Shown piece after piece: positions 57,114 through 64,000 of a DNA stretch of 64,000 nt (positions are counted from its first letter, which is position 1; each line of letters starts with the position of its first letter). The position numbers were made by a program, and so were the translations under genes. The notes under the pieces are model-generated. The model was not told the DNA's origin and made no database searches. It saw nothing but the letters and a program-made list of their open reading frames with translations. Location of the stretch: NCBI GenBank assembly GCA_018401705.1, contig JAGYKL010000006.1, forward strand, positions 62,001 to 126,000, given 5' to 3'. This stretch comes from Bacteroidia bacterium (lineage in GTDB: Bacteria > Bacteroidota > Bacteroidia > M30B66).

Positions 57114-57608
57114 TTAATCAGTTTTAATCTTGAGTATCGTTGAAAGACTTTTATCAGAATTTACTTTTGTAGGATATGTTCCAGGACTGACCAAAATGGA
57201 CCTATAGCCAAAGCCTGAAGCAATTATTTTGGGTAGTAGAGTGGGTTTATCCACGGTAAAGCCCGAATCGCCTTTTTCGTTGGTGTGAAAAGTAATTTTC
57301 ATTTCCTGGGAGGAAATGTTTTCAAAAAGAACCTGGGTTTTACCATCTTGCGCATCATTTGGGTTAAATTGACTGATTTTTTCGCATTTATCCCATTCTA
57401 AGCATCTCAATCCTAGCCCCCTGCATGGGTCTTTTTTAAAGGAAGGAAAGCCAGAAATTAAATAGCACACTTTAATCCTCAGCGTACAAGGCTCTGCTTT
57501 TTCAAAAAGAGTTGTGTTTTCTAACTTTAAGGGAGTCATTTCTAATGGACCTCCTAGTAATGCTGCTCCTAGAAGAGCAGAAAAAATAATTGAAATAATG
57601 ATTTTCAT
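57114..57608 (-). CDS. Hypothetical secreted cysteine-containing protein
   Basis: No family recognised. The 164-residue protein has an N-terminal hydrophobic segment (IIISIIFSALLGAALLGG) and a Cys-rich first half (EPCTLRIKVCYLI, KDPCRGLGLRCLEWDKCEK), then a beta-rich Cys-free half (MKITFHTNEKGDSGF). Signal peptide or anchor cannot be told apart. It lies 10 bp after the small gene at 57619 and ends at an intrinsic terminator. Confidence 0.65.
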   Translation of the reverse strand: MKIIISIIFSALLGAALLGGPLEMTPLKLENTTLFEKAEPCTLRIKVCYLISGFPSFKKDPCRGLGLRCLEWDKCEKISQFNPNDAQDGKTQVLFENISSQEMKITFHTNEKGDSGFTVDKPTLLPKIIASGFGYRSILVSPGTYPTKVNSDKSLSTILKIKTD

Positions 57609-57618
57609 AACGTTTTAA

Positions 57619-57822
57619 TTAAATGTTTAAATAATAATATAATTGTCCGTTTTCAATAATGATGAGGCGAACGGGACGGCCGGATGTATCGTTGCTCTTG
57701 CAATTCAACACCCCTTTAAATAATAGTGCATAAGGCTTTATATTTGGTTCTTCAAAAGTACCAAGACCCGGCTGTGGTTGTTTTGCGCCTAATGCAAAAG
57801 TTTTTCGTCTCATGCAAAACAC
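57619..57822 (-). CDS. Possible small protein (67 residues or fewer)
   Basis: An ORF of 67 codons with start options at 57822 or the ATG four codons in (MRRKTFALGAKQPQPG). The sequence is soluble, with GTFEEPNIKPYALLFKGVL and RPVRLIIIENGQLYYYLNI. It lies 10 bp upstream of the 164-residue gene on the same strand, and its spacing suits an operon. No homologue known to me; it may be spurious. Confidence 0.45.
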   Translation of the reverse strand: MFCMRRKTFALGAKQPQPGLGTFEEPNIKPYALLFKGVLNCKSNDTSGRPVRLIIIENGQLYYYLNI

Positions 57823-57886
57823 TTAAAATACTTCGCCCATATTTTTGACAATTCGATTGTATTACAACCTGTCAATTGGGCGACAA

Positions 57887-57920
57887 ATAATTTATATTGG
57901 CTTATAAAAATATAAATTAT
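57887..57920. promoter_or_regulatory. Long inverted repeat upstream of the XRE regulator
   Basis: Perfect 12-bp arms ATAATTTATATT and AATATAAATTAT with a 10-nt loop, in the AT-rich 199-bp gap between the small ORF and the XRE gene. Cruciform, operator or weak terminator are all possible. Confidence 0.4.
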
Positions 57921-57952
57921 ATAATTGTAGTCAAGAAAAATATTTTATCTAT

Positions 57953-57965
57953 ACCCTATTAGGGT
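57953..57965. promoter_or_regulatory. 13-bp palindrome, candidate operator of the XRE regulator
   Basis: ACCCTA and TAGGGT flank a single T, in an otherwise almost GC-free region. It lies 56 bp before the ATG of the XRE-family regulator, a usual place for autoregulation by such proteins. Confidence 0.45.
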
Positions 57966-58021
57966 TATATTCAATACCTATTACAATTAATATCATTATT
58001 AACCATATATATACTTATTTT

Positions 58022-58381
58022 ATGAATATTAACGAGAAAATCCGCGATTTAAGAGCAAGTAAAAGCATCTCTCAAGAGTACATGGCAAATCAACTGGGAA
58101 TTGACACATCCAGCTATCATCGCCTTGAAAGAGGAGTGTCGCCTTTGTCGGTAAACCGATTAGAACAAATTGCTAAAGTGCTTGAAATGGATATTGTTTC
58201 AATCATCACCTTTGGAAATGAGACAAATGTTGAAGAAACCCCTCAGAACTCCAATTACATTAAGCATTTGGAAGAAGAAGTGAAATTCCTGCGTTTCCAA
58301 TTGCAAGAAAGACTTAGCGCATTAAATGCTTCTCAACATCAAATGCTTCCGCGAAATTCTTATCCGGCACGTAGGGTTTAG
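58022..58381 (+). CDS. XRE family helix-turn-helix transcriptional regulator
   Basis: The 119-residue protein begins with a Cro/C1-type HTH (residues about 5-60: INEKIRDLRASKSISQEYMANQLG, in part, and SSYHRLERGVSPLSVNRLEQIAKVL), followed by a predicted coiled coil (KHLEEEVKFLRFQLQERL) likely to dimerise it. No ligand or toxin partner is visible. The gene is alone on its strand. The 13-bp palindrome upstream may be its site. Its TAG overlaps the convergent gene in TTAG. Confidence 0.88.
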   Translation: MNINEKIRDLRASKSISQEYMANQLGIDTSSYHRLERGVSPLSVNRLEQIAKVLEMDIVSIITFGNETNVEETPQNSNYIKHLEEEVKFLRFQLQERLSALNASQHQMLPRNSYPARRV

Positions 58382-59433
58382 TCTTGTTCTATTAGCAATC
58401 TCAATCGGGAAACTCCTTCGGATGTTTCTGTCAAAACTTGATACAAGCCAGACTTTATTCCATCTAGTGGAATCCGAACACTGTTTCCTTCCACACGAAG
58501 TGTGTAAACATCCAAAGTATTTCCCGAGCTGCTTATAAGGCAAACTTTTATATAGCCCGGTTTTAATGGACTAATAAAAAAGCTTTCTCTTGCTGGATTC
58601 GGGTATATTTTGATTTTCAAAGTGCTGGAAGAGAGATTGCCTAAAATAAGACTATCGTTTCCGCCAGTTCCGGTTGAATCTGAACCTCCACCGCCAGTGC
58701 TTCCGCCTCCACCTCCAGAGTTACTGCCTTCGGGAGGAATAATAAAACAGGGGTCTTCTGTGCTAGCTTCGTAACCAAGGTTGTTCGAATAAACAAGGTT
58801 TCCATTCACTTCTACACAAGTGAGTAAATATGGTGTTGGACCAATAACTCCCCATTCTGGCATACGACTAAACAAGCCGGTTTTTGAGCCAAGTCCTTCA
58901 ATCCAAATATCTGCTTGGGAATCTAAACCTCCTTGAGCTTGAGGTGGAAGTAAATCAACCATGTATGGATCGTGAATAAAAAGCCTTTTCCGGGCAACGC
59001 CCTGCATGGTTACTACATCCGTTTTATAAACTTTTCCAATAACATATTGAGGTAACACTCCTTGATTAAAATCTCCGATAGGTCTGTAAAAACGAATGGT
59101 ATCGCCAACATTTTTAGTGTAATCATAAAGAATATGTTCGTTGATGAAATTCTTTTCTACAACGATTACCTTCCCGTTCTCTTCCCTCAGAGCTGACTTA
59201 TATTGAGACTGACTTTCATCAAAGTTGAAAGGAATATCACTTCCGTGAGCCATGACCTTTTTATAGGTTTTGCCATTCATAACAGTATCGGCTCCCAAAC
59301 GATATTTAACATTTAGAAAGAAATAATCGCCATAGCATGACCATGTTTTGTCAGCAGAAAGAAGTGGCTCAATGTCTTGAGCAAAAAAGCTCAAGGGGCT
59401 TAAAAGCAAGATATTCAGAAACAACCTTTTCAT
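58378..59433 (-). CDS. Secreted protein with T9SS type A sorting domain
   Basis: The 351-residue protein has a signal peptide (ending LSFFAQ), an unrecognised N-terminal domain of about 230 residues, a Gly/Ser/Thr-rich linker (residues about 237-262) and a C-terminal type A domain: IKIYPNPARESFFISPL, LISSSGNTLDVYTL, IPLDGIKSGLYQVL. The linker suggests a flexible cell-surface display. It is convergent with the XRE regulator and divergent from kdsB. Confidence 0.88.
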   Translation of the reverse strand: MKRLFLNILLLSPLSFFAQDIEPLLSADKTWSCYGDYFFLNVKYRLGADTVMNGKTYKKVMAHGSDIPFNFDESQSQYKSALREENGKVIVVEKNFINEHILYDYTKNVGDTIRFYRPIGDFNQGVLPQYVIGKVYKTDVVTMQGVARKRLFIHDPYMVDLLPPQAQGGLDSQADIWIEGLGSKTGLFSRMPEWGVIGPTPYLLTCVEVNGNLVYSNNLGYEASTEDPCFIIPPEGSNSGGGGGSTGGGGSDSTGTGGNDSLILGNLSSSTLKIKIYPNPARESFFISPLKPGYIKVCLISSSGNTLDVYTLRVEGNSVRIPLDGIKSGLYQVLTETSEGVSRLRLLIEQD

Positions 59434-59572
59434 CAGTCAATAGCTTTAAATATGAATAGGTAAATAGTTGTTTCATGTTATATCTATACTTGCAATGGGC
59501 AATTTTAGATGCATATATGTAAGTATCTAAGTCATTTTGTTTTATCATCATCCGCCGAAAGGCGAAAACAAA

Positions 59573-59580
59573 TTACTTTG
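59573..59580 (+). promoter_or_regulatory. -7-like element (TTACTTTG) of kdsB, 4 nt from the start codon
   Basis: Matches TAnnTTTG at 7 of 8 positions and ends 4 nt before the chosen kdsB ATG. A small hairpin (CGCC-GAAA-GGCG) lies just upstream at about 59552-59563. Confidence 0.4.
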
Positions 59581-59584
59581 CAGT

Positions 59585-60340
59585 ATGAAAGAATGCATTG
59601 GGATTATACCAGCCAGGTTTGCTTCATCCAGATTTCCTGGGAAACCCTTGGTTGAGATTCATGGTAAAACAATGATTCGCAGGGTGTATGAGCAGACAAT
59701 GAAAAGCTCAAGCTTGAGCGATGTTGCTGTAGCAACTGATGATGAGCGTATTGCAAATGAGGTGATTTCTTTTGGCGGAAAGGTTTTTTTGACCGGTTCC
59801 CATCATCAAACAGGAACTGACAGGTGCGCTGAAGTCCTTGAAAAACACTTTCCCCATATCAGTAAGCAGGCTGTAATCATTAATATTCAGGGTGATGAGC
59901 CTTTTATTGATCCATTGCAAATTGACCATTTGGCCGCTTGCTTTCAAGATGAAGAAGTTCAACTAGCTACTTTGGTGAAAAGCTTTTATCATGCCGATGA
60001 GGTTTTTAACCCTAACACGATTAAAGTTGTTTGTGATTTAAAGGGTAATGCACTTTATTTTAGTCGATTGCCTATTCCGTTTGAAAGAGATGCAGGAAGT
60101 GAGAAACCCGATTTAACAAAGCACCTTAGACATATTGGGATTTATGGTTATCGAGCATCGGTGTTAGGTGATATTTCAAAACTTTTGCCTTCTCAGCTTG
60201 AACAAACCGAAAAACTTGAACAGCTAAGGTGGCTGGAGAATGGTTATAAAATAATGACAGCAAGAAGTGAACATGAAAGTTGGAGCATTGATACTCCCGA
60301 AGATTTGAAAAAAGTGGCTCAACATTTTTCAGGACAATAA
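59585..60340 (+). CDS. kdsB: 3-deoxy-manno-octulosonate cytidylyltransferase
   Basis: KdsB activates Kdo as CMP-Kdo for lipopolysaccharide inner core synthesis. The 251-residue protein shows IGIIPARFASSRFPGKPL (residues about 5-22), VAVATDDERI, GTDRCAEVLE, NIQGDEPFIDP, and the His/Arg region HIGIYGYRAS. The ATG at 59585 (MKECIGIIPARF) is the family start; the open frame extends to 59537. With lptE at 24866, it indicates a normal LPS outer membrane. Confidence 0.97.
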   Translation: MKECIGIIPARFASSRFPGKPLVEIHGKTMIRRVYEQTMKSSSLSDVAVATDDERIANEVISFGGKVFLTGSHHQTGTDRCAEVLEKHFPHISKQAVIINIQGDEPFIDPLQIDHLAACFQDEEVQLATLVKSFYHADEVFNPNTIKVVCDLKGNALYFSRLPIPFERDAGSEKPDLTKHLRHIGIYGYRASVLGDISKLLPSQLEQTEKLEQLRWLENGYKIMTARSEHESWSIDTPEDLKKVAQHFSGQ

Positions 60341-60347
60341 ACTGTGT

Positions 60348-60355
60348 TATCTTTG
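60348..60355 (+). promoter_or_regulatory. -7 element (TATCTTTG) of the SPOR gene, 5 nt from the start codon
   Basis: An exact TAnnTTTG match between the kdsB stop and the next ATG (60361). A transcript from it would have essentially no leader. Confidence 0.5.
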
Positions 60356-60360
60356 AAACG

Positions 60361-61344
60361 ATGATTAATACACAGTTCGAAGAATATAATAATCACATTT
60401 CCAAACGCATAAGTGCTCTATTGATGCAGCACGACTGTGTTGTTTTGCCTGGATTTGGTGCTTTTATAGGAAATTACTCACCTTCGAAGCTTCATCCGGT
60501 TACACATTTGATTCAAGCTCCTTCTAAGCAATTGGTCTTTAACAGAAGTCTTAAAACAGATGATGGTTTGCTAACCAATGCCCTTGCTGTTTCAATGATT
60601 TTGAGCTTTGGCGAGGCTCGTGAAGTGATTCTTAATTATTGTTCTGAGCTTAAGCATCGCCTGCAGAATGGAGACAGAGTGTTTTTGAAAGGAATAGGAG
60701 ATTTTAAGGAAGATATAGAACATAATTTGGTGTTTTCCCCTTCTTATGAAATTAACTTTTTGCCAGAAGCTTTTGGCTTGCCAACAGTTCAAATTCAGCT
60801 CATTTCGAGACAACCAATTCCTGAGCGCAGACCAGAAATGGCTTTCGTGAACAGAGAGATTGCGAAGCCAGAGAAGAAGAAGTTTCCTGTGATAAAGAGG
60901 CTTGCTCAAGCATTGCCTGTAATTGCTATTGCTGCATTTTTGGCAGTTAATTCATTTCTACCCGATTCAAATCGAGTTCAGATTAGTGATTTGAATTTCT
61001 TCAGTACATCCGCCAAAATAAATAAGCAAGCCTTGATTGGACAAGACGAAGTCAATCTTCCGGAAGTTCGTCAACACTTAGCATTGATAGAAGAAACTCA
61101 ATCGTTTGATACTGACAATGCCAGAATATTTTTGGTTGCCGGATGCTATTCTAACGAATCTAATGCCAAAGGCATGGTAGATTATCTTCTAGAGAAGGGA
61201 TTTGATGCTTATATTCTTGATAGAACTCCAGGAGGATTATTAAGAGTTGTTTATGGCGACTATAATGATGTTTCGTCTGCAACTGAAGAATTAAGTATGA
61301 TTAAAAAAGGCTTCAACGAACAGGCCTGGATGCTTATAAGATGA
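60361..61344 (+). CDS. HU-CCDC81 and SPOR domain membrane protein
   Basis: This 327-residue protein has an N-terminal HU/CCDC81-type domain (DCVVLPGFGAFIGNY, GDRVFLKGIGDFKE), one membrane helix (residues about 182-200), and a C-terminal SPOR domain (IFLVAGCYSNESNAKGMVDYL..GFDAYILD). SPOR domains bind denuded peptidoglycan at the division site, so a septal role is inferred. This combination is a Bacteroidota-specific family of unknown details. The TPR gene overlaps its stop (ATGA). Confidence 0.85.
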   Translation: MINTQFEEYNNHISKRISALLMQHDCVVLPGFGAFIGNYSPSKLHPVTHLIQAPSKQLVFNRSLKTDDGLLTNALAVSMILSFGEAREVILNYCSELKHRLQNGDRVFLKGIGDFKEDIEHNLVFSPSYEINFLPEAFGLPTVQIQLISRQPIPERRPEMAFVNREIAKPEKKKFPVIKRLAQALPVIAIAAFLAVNSFLPDSNRVQISDLNFFSTSAKINKQALIGQDEVNLPEVRQHLALIEETQSFDTDNARIFLVAGCYSNESNAKGMVDYLLEKGFDAYILDRTPGGLLRVVYGDYNDVSSATEELSMIKKGFNEQAWMLIR

Positions 61345-62048
61345 GAAATACATTTCTAGTATTGATTTTTGCGATGAGCTCTGTTTTAGAGCTTTCTGCA
61401 CAAGCAAACACAAAGACCACATTGAATCCTACAGTTAGGATTCAAGAGAAGGTTTATCAGCTTGCGCTTGAGAATAATGATTTAGAAGCAGCAACTATGG
61501 CTGTTTATCAATTGATTGCAATTCAACCTGAGAAACAGACATGGCAAGACACACTTTGCTTACTGTATCATGGAAGAGGATATTATTCTCAATCAGCCAG
61601 CTTGGCCTTGAAAATTATTGAACGAAATCCTGAAACAAGAGAGTTTAGGGAAGTATTAGCTCAAGCGTATGAATATTTAGGTAATTATTCAGAAGCTTTA
61701 GAGCAGTATGAATTATTAGTTAAACCTGATAGCAATTCTGCAGTATTGTATAAAACCGCAATGATGCATTATATGCTTAAGGATTATAAAGAATGCGAAT
61801 CTGATTTGAAATATATTTTGTCGGATAAGGATTCTGAATCTATAAACATTGCAACACAGGCTGATCCTGCAAATGCAAAACTTCAAGCTGTTCCAATTAG
61901 AGCAGCAGCATTAAATATGCTAGGAGTGATTTATATGGATGATAAGAAGTCAGAAGAAGCTAAAGAAGCTTTTGAGGCGGCGCTGAAAATTTTTCCGGCC
62001 TACTTAGTTGCAAAGCAGAATATTAAATTGCTTAAGGAAGCAATGTAA
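61341..62048 (+). CDS. Secreted or periplasmic TPR-repeat protein
   Basis: The 235-residue protein has a signal peptide (ending ELSAQ) and about four tetratricopeptide repeats (YSQSASLALKIIERNPET, YEYLGNYSEALEQYELLV, YMDDKKSEEAKEAFEAALKIFP). TPRs mediate protein contacts; no target can be read. Its start overlaps the SPOR gene, suggesting that the two act together at the envelope. The convergent hemJ stop follows with no gap. Confidence 0.85.
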   Translation: MRNTFLVLIFAMSSVLELSAQANTKTTLNPTVRIQEKVYQLALENNDLEAATMAVYQLIAIQPEKQTWQDTLCLLYHGRGYYSQSASLALKIIERNPETREFREVLAQAYEYLGNYSEALEQYELLVKPDSNSAVLYKTAMMHYMLKDYKECESDLKYILSDKDSESINIATQADPANAKLQAVPIRAAALNMLGVIYMDDKKSEEAKEAFEAALKIFPAYLVAKQNIKLLKEAM

Positions 62049-62576
62049 TTAATTTCGAAGGCGCCTATACAAGGAAATTGCAAAGGTTAAGATGACTATC
62101 AAACCTAATAATCCTGCAATTCCATAGAGTAAGCTAATCGTGTTTTTAAAAACAACAAGAAATACGATTCCGAACAAAAAGATTGTAGCAATTTCGTTCC
62201 ACATGCGCATTCCTTGTGAAGTAAATCTCACATCATTTTTTGCCAGTTGATTCATAATGGCATGGTTAGCTATATGGTATGCAACTAGCAAAGCAACTAG
62301 TCCAATTTTCCAAGTAAGCCATTCTACTTGAAAATCTAAACTCAAATCCAGTGCGAGCCATGTTCCCAATACAAGGGTAATTATCATGCTTGGCCAGGCA
62401 ATACCAAACCAAAGTCGCTTTTGCATGATCCTGAATTGTTTTAACAAGATATCCCGCTCTAATTCTGATTTTTCTCTTGCTTCAATATCGTAAACAAAAA
62501 GTCGAGGCATGTAGAATAAGGCTGCAAACCAGGTAACTACAAAGATTATATGTATGGCTTTGAGGTAAAAATACAT
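62049..62576 (-). CDS. hemJ: HemJ-type protoporphyrinogen oxidase (CopD-related)
   Basis: The 175-residue membrane protein has the HemJ opening YLKAIHIIFVVTWFAALFYMPRLFVYDIEA with the conserved His of the first helix, MQKRLWFGIAWPSMIITL, WLTWKIGLVALLVAYH and a Gly-Met-Arg-x-x-Asn motif (GMRMWNE). Four or five helices are predicted. HemJ oxidises protoporphyrinogen IX in haem synthesis in many bacteria that lack HemG/HemY. No other haem gene is nearby. Confidence 0.88.
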   Translation of the reverse strand: MYFYLKAIHIIFVVTWFAALFYMPRLFVYDIEAREKSELERDILLKQFRIMQKRLWFGIAWPSMIITLVLGTWLALDLSLDFQVEWLTWKIGLVALLVAYHIANHAIMNQLAKNDVRFTSQGMRMWNEIATIFLFGIVFLVVFKNTISLLYGIAGLLGLIVILTFAISLYRRLRN

Positions 62577-62684
62577 AGACGCAATTTACCTCAAACCTGA
62601 AGAGAATATGCAAGTATTTGTTTTCATTATGCAAAGAATTGATAAGAGCAAGCTTAGATCTTCAATTAATCAAAAAAGGGAGAT

Positions 62685-62692
62685 TACCTTTG
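62685..62692 (+). promoter_or_regulatory. -7 element (TACCTTTG) of the thioesterase gene, 4 nt from the start codon
   Basis: An exact TAnnTTTG match ending 4 nt before the ATG at 62697; the transcript would be leaderless or nearly so. No clear -33 TTG. Confidence 0.55.
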
Positions 62693-62696
62693 TACC

Positions 62697-63218
62697 ATGA
62701 AAACGAGCAAATTTGCAAGAGAATCTAGAGCAATTTCTTCAGAAATAGTGCTTCCTAACGATACAAATACATTGGGCAACCTCATGGGAGGCCGTTTACT
62801 TCACTGGATGGATATTTCCGCGGCAATTTCCGCTCAAAGACACAGTAAACGAATTGTGGTAACAGCTTCAGTAAATAATGTTTCTTTCGATAAGCCCATT
62901 CGCCTAGGAGATATTGTTACTCTTGAATCGCATGTATCAAGAGCATTTACCTCTTCAATGGAAGTTTTTATTGATGTTTGGGTAGAAAATCATTCAACGG
63001 GACAAAGGGTTAAACACAATGAAGCCATTTATACTTTCGTAGCCGTTGATCAACTTGGCAATCCTATTACCGTTCCAGAACTGATTCCTGAAACCGAGGA
63101 AGAAAAAAAGCGCTATGATGGAGCCCTCAGAAGAAGGCAACTTAGTTTGATTTTAGCAGGAAAAATCAGTCCCGATTCTGCCACAGAACTGAAAGCTTTA
63201 TTTATGCCCAAAGCTTGA
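62697..63218 (+). CDS. Acyl-CoA thioesterase (hotdog fold, YciA/BFIT-like)
   Basis: The 173-residue protein has the acyl-CoA hydrolase pattern LPNDTNTLGNLMGGRLLHWMD with the conserved Asn and Asp, VTASVNNVSFDKPIRLGD and LESHVSRAFTSSMEVFIDVW. It hydrolyses acyl-CoA esters in the cytosol, probably to control free CoA or fatty acid pools. It stands alone on the plus strand between hemJ (minus) and the dehydrogenase gene. Confidence 0.92.
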   Translation: MKTSKFARESRAISSEIVLPNDTNTLGNLMGGRLLHWMDISAAISAQRHSKRIVVTASVNNVSFDKPIRLGDIVTLESHVSRAFTSSMEVFIDVWVENHSTGQRVKHNEAIYTFVAVDQLGNPITVPELIPETEEEKKRYDGALRRRQLSLILAGKISPDSATELKALFMPKA

Positions 63219-63258
63219 TTTCTTAATTAAGCTATGTGTTTTTGACCTTTTCGCATTG

Positions 63259-63279
63259 CCTTAAACCCCTTGTTTAAGG
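63259..63279 (+). terminator. Weak hairpin after the thioesterase gene, possible terminator
   Basis: Perfect 8-bp arms CCTTAAAC and GTTTAAGG with a 5-nt loop; only scattered T follow, so termination is uncertain. Confidence 0.35.
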
Positions 63280-63334
63280 GTGTTTAATTTCAAGACACTG
63301 ATATTAAGAGCATTAAATCAAGCGAAAATATATG

Positions 63335-63362
63335 TTGCTTAAGCAAAAGTTATGTACGTTTG
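63335..63362 (+). promoter_or_regulatory. Glutamate dehydrogenase promoter with a palindrome over the -33 box
   Basis: TTG at 63335-63337, a 17-nt spacer, and an exact -7 element TACGTTTG at 63355-63362. The TTG is the first half of a perfect 12-bp palindrome, TTGCTTAAGCAA, at 63335-63346, so a repressor could cover the -33 region. The start codon is 41 nt downstream. Confidence 0.6.
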
Positions 63363-63402
63363 ATTCATTAATTCCCTGTCAAACCCAAATAAATCAACTT
63401 TT

Positions 63403-64000
63403 ATGTCCGACATCACGGAAAAAAGAGAGGGCGAATTTTTTGAAGACGTCCTAAAATACTTCAATAGAGCTGCAAAATTTGTAGATGTTTCTGAAGGACT
63501 ACTTGAGCAAATCAAATACTGTAACAGCGTTTACCGCATGAGGTTCCCTATTAAGGTAGGAAACGATTTTCAGGTAATAGAAGCTTACAGAGTAGAACAC
63601 TCTCATCACAAACTTCCAACTAAGGGAGGTATCCGTTTTAGTACGGCTGTTAATCAGGATGAGGTGATGGCTTTAGCTGCCTTGATGACCTATAAATGTG
63701 CAATTGTAGATGTTCCTTTTGGCGGTGCCAAAGGAGGAATCAAAATCAGTCCACGCAAAACTACTCCTGAAGAAATGGAGAGAATTACGCGTAGATATAC
63801 TTCTGAACTTATCAAGAAGAATTTCATCGGACCAGGGATTGATGTTCCTGCTCCTGATTATGGATCCAGCGAGCGTGAGATGGCTTGGATTGCAGATACA
63901 TATGCAACATTTTATCCAAGCGAAATGAATGCTTTGGCATGCGTTACCGGAAAACCAATTTCTCAAGGAGGAATCAGAGGCCGTAAAGAAGCTACCGGAT
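63403..64000 (+). CDS. Glu/Leu/Phe/Val dehydrogenase (3' part cut off by window edge)
   Basis: I read 199 codons from the ATG at 63403 to the right edge. The substrate-binding segment [19 protein letters not shown] and the catalytic-lysine region [17 protein letters not shown] are visible; then [14 protein letters not shown] and [11 protein letters not shown]. These fit the catabolic, NAD-dependent type more than small leucine dehydrogenases, but the cofactor domain is off the window. It would link glutamate and 2-oxoglutarate. Confidence 0.93.
   Translation, partial: MSDITEKREGEFFEDVLKYFNRAAKFVDVSEGLLEQIKYCNSVYRMRFPIKVGNDFQVIEAYRVEHSHHKLPTKGGIRFSTAVNQDEVMALAALMTYKCAIVDVPFGGAKGGIKISPRKTTPEEMERITRRYTSELIKKNFIGPGIDVPAPDYGSSEREMAWIADTYATFYPSEMNALACVTGKPISQGGIRGRKEATG

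Noticed and set aside
58022-58381. XRE protein as a prophage repressor or antitoxin
   Set aside because: No integrase, phage genes, toxin-sized neighbour or attachment repeats are seen around it.

Overview
The window is a gene-dense, AT-rich stretch of a Bacteroidota chromosome, most like a gliding or type IX secretion (T9SS) lineage of the Flavobacteriales/Cytophagales kind; the order is inferred only from gene content. The diagnostic content is sprF/porP-gldK-gldL-gldM-gldN, gldB-gldC, gldH, secreted proteins with T9SS type A and type B C-terminal sorting domains, a TonB-dependent receptor with a carboxypeptidase-like N-terminal domain, and many promoters with the Bacteroidota -7 element TAnnTTTG instead of a sigma70 box. 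I see no rRNA, tRNA, insertion sequence, integrase, prophage or CRISPR array. The DUF4175 gene at the left edge and the glutamate dehydrogenase gene at the right edge are cut by the window.

Layout. 1-8.8 kb: DUF4175 membrane protein (partial), rpiB, a 508-bp gene-free gap, then a coupled run of nadA, M16 protease, MORN-like repeat protein and NlpC/P60 lipoprotein. 8.8-12.6 kb: a small membrane protein, SprT-like metalloprotein, aminotransferase and manC. 12.6-22 kb, minus strand: topA, a degenerate arginase-fold protein, then sprF-gldKLMN, the T9SS motor and ring complex. 22-28.8 kb, plus strand: miaB, a sigma54-type activator, lptE, a TPR-like protein and secG, then groES-groL behind a candidate sigma54 promoter. 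28.8-39 kb: beta-barrel proteins, an SDR enzyme, DUF983, an ABC-F ATPase, DCC protein, dprA, TonB-dependent receptor and nadE. 39-42.3 kb: gldB (broken by a frameshift), gldC and a large T9SS type B substrate. 42-53.7 kb: engB, a fused ABC ATPase, exonuclease, a T9SS esterase, nfuA-mrp (Fe-S assembly), cvpA, gldH, ricT and holB. 53.7-59.4 kb: pgk, then the least recognisable block: small secreted or lipoproteins, an XRE regulator and a T9SS type A protein. 59.5-64 kb: kdsB, an HU-CCDC81/SPOR protein, TPR protein, hemJ, acyl-CoA thioesterase and glutamate dehydrogenase.

How it works together. The window supplies much of the T9SS/gliding apparatus (GldK/L/M/N, SprF, GldB/C/H) and several probable cargo proteins, alongside envelope biogenesis (LptE, KdsB, ManC, SecG), NAD synthesis (NadA, NadE), Fe-S handling (NfuA, Mrp, RicT) and core replication or translation factors.

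Most notable observations: gldB needs one extra T in a T-run at about 39412 to be whole; five genes have TAnnTTTG-type promoters only 4-7 nt from the start codon and may be leaderless; nine of ten convergent gene pairs are packed within 8 bp, five sharing a YTAR tetranucleotide that holds both stop codons; and the activator operon and groES share a decamer beside their promoters. I found no clearly new multi-gene system; the best candidate for unexplained biology is the 55-58.4 kb block.
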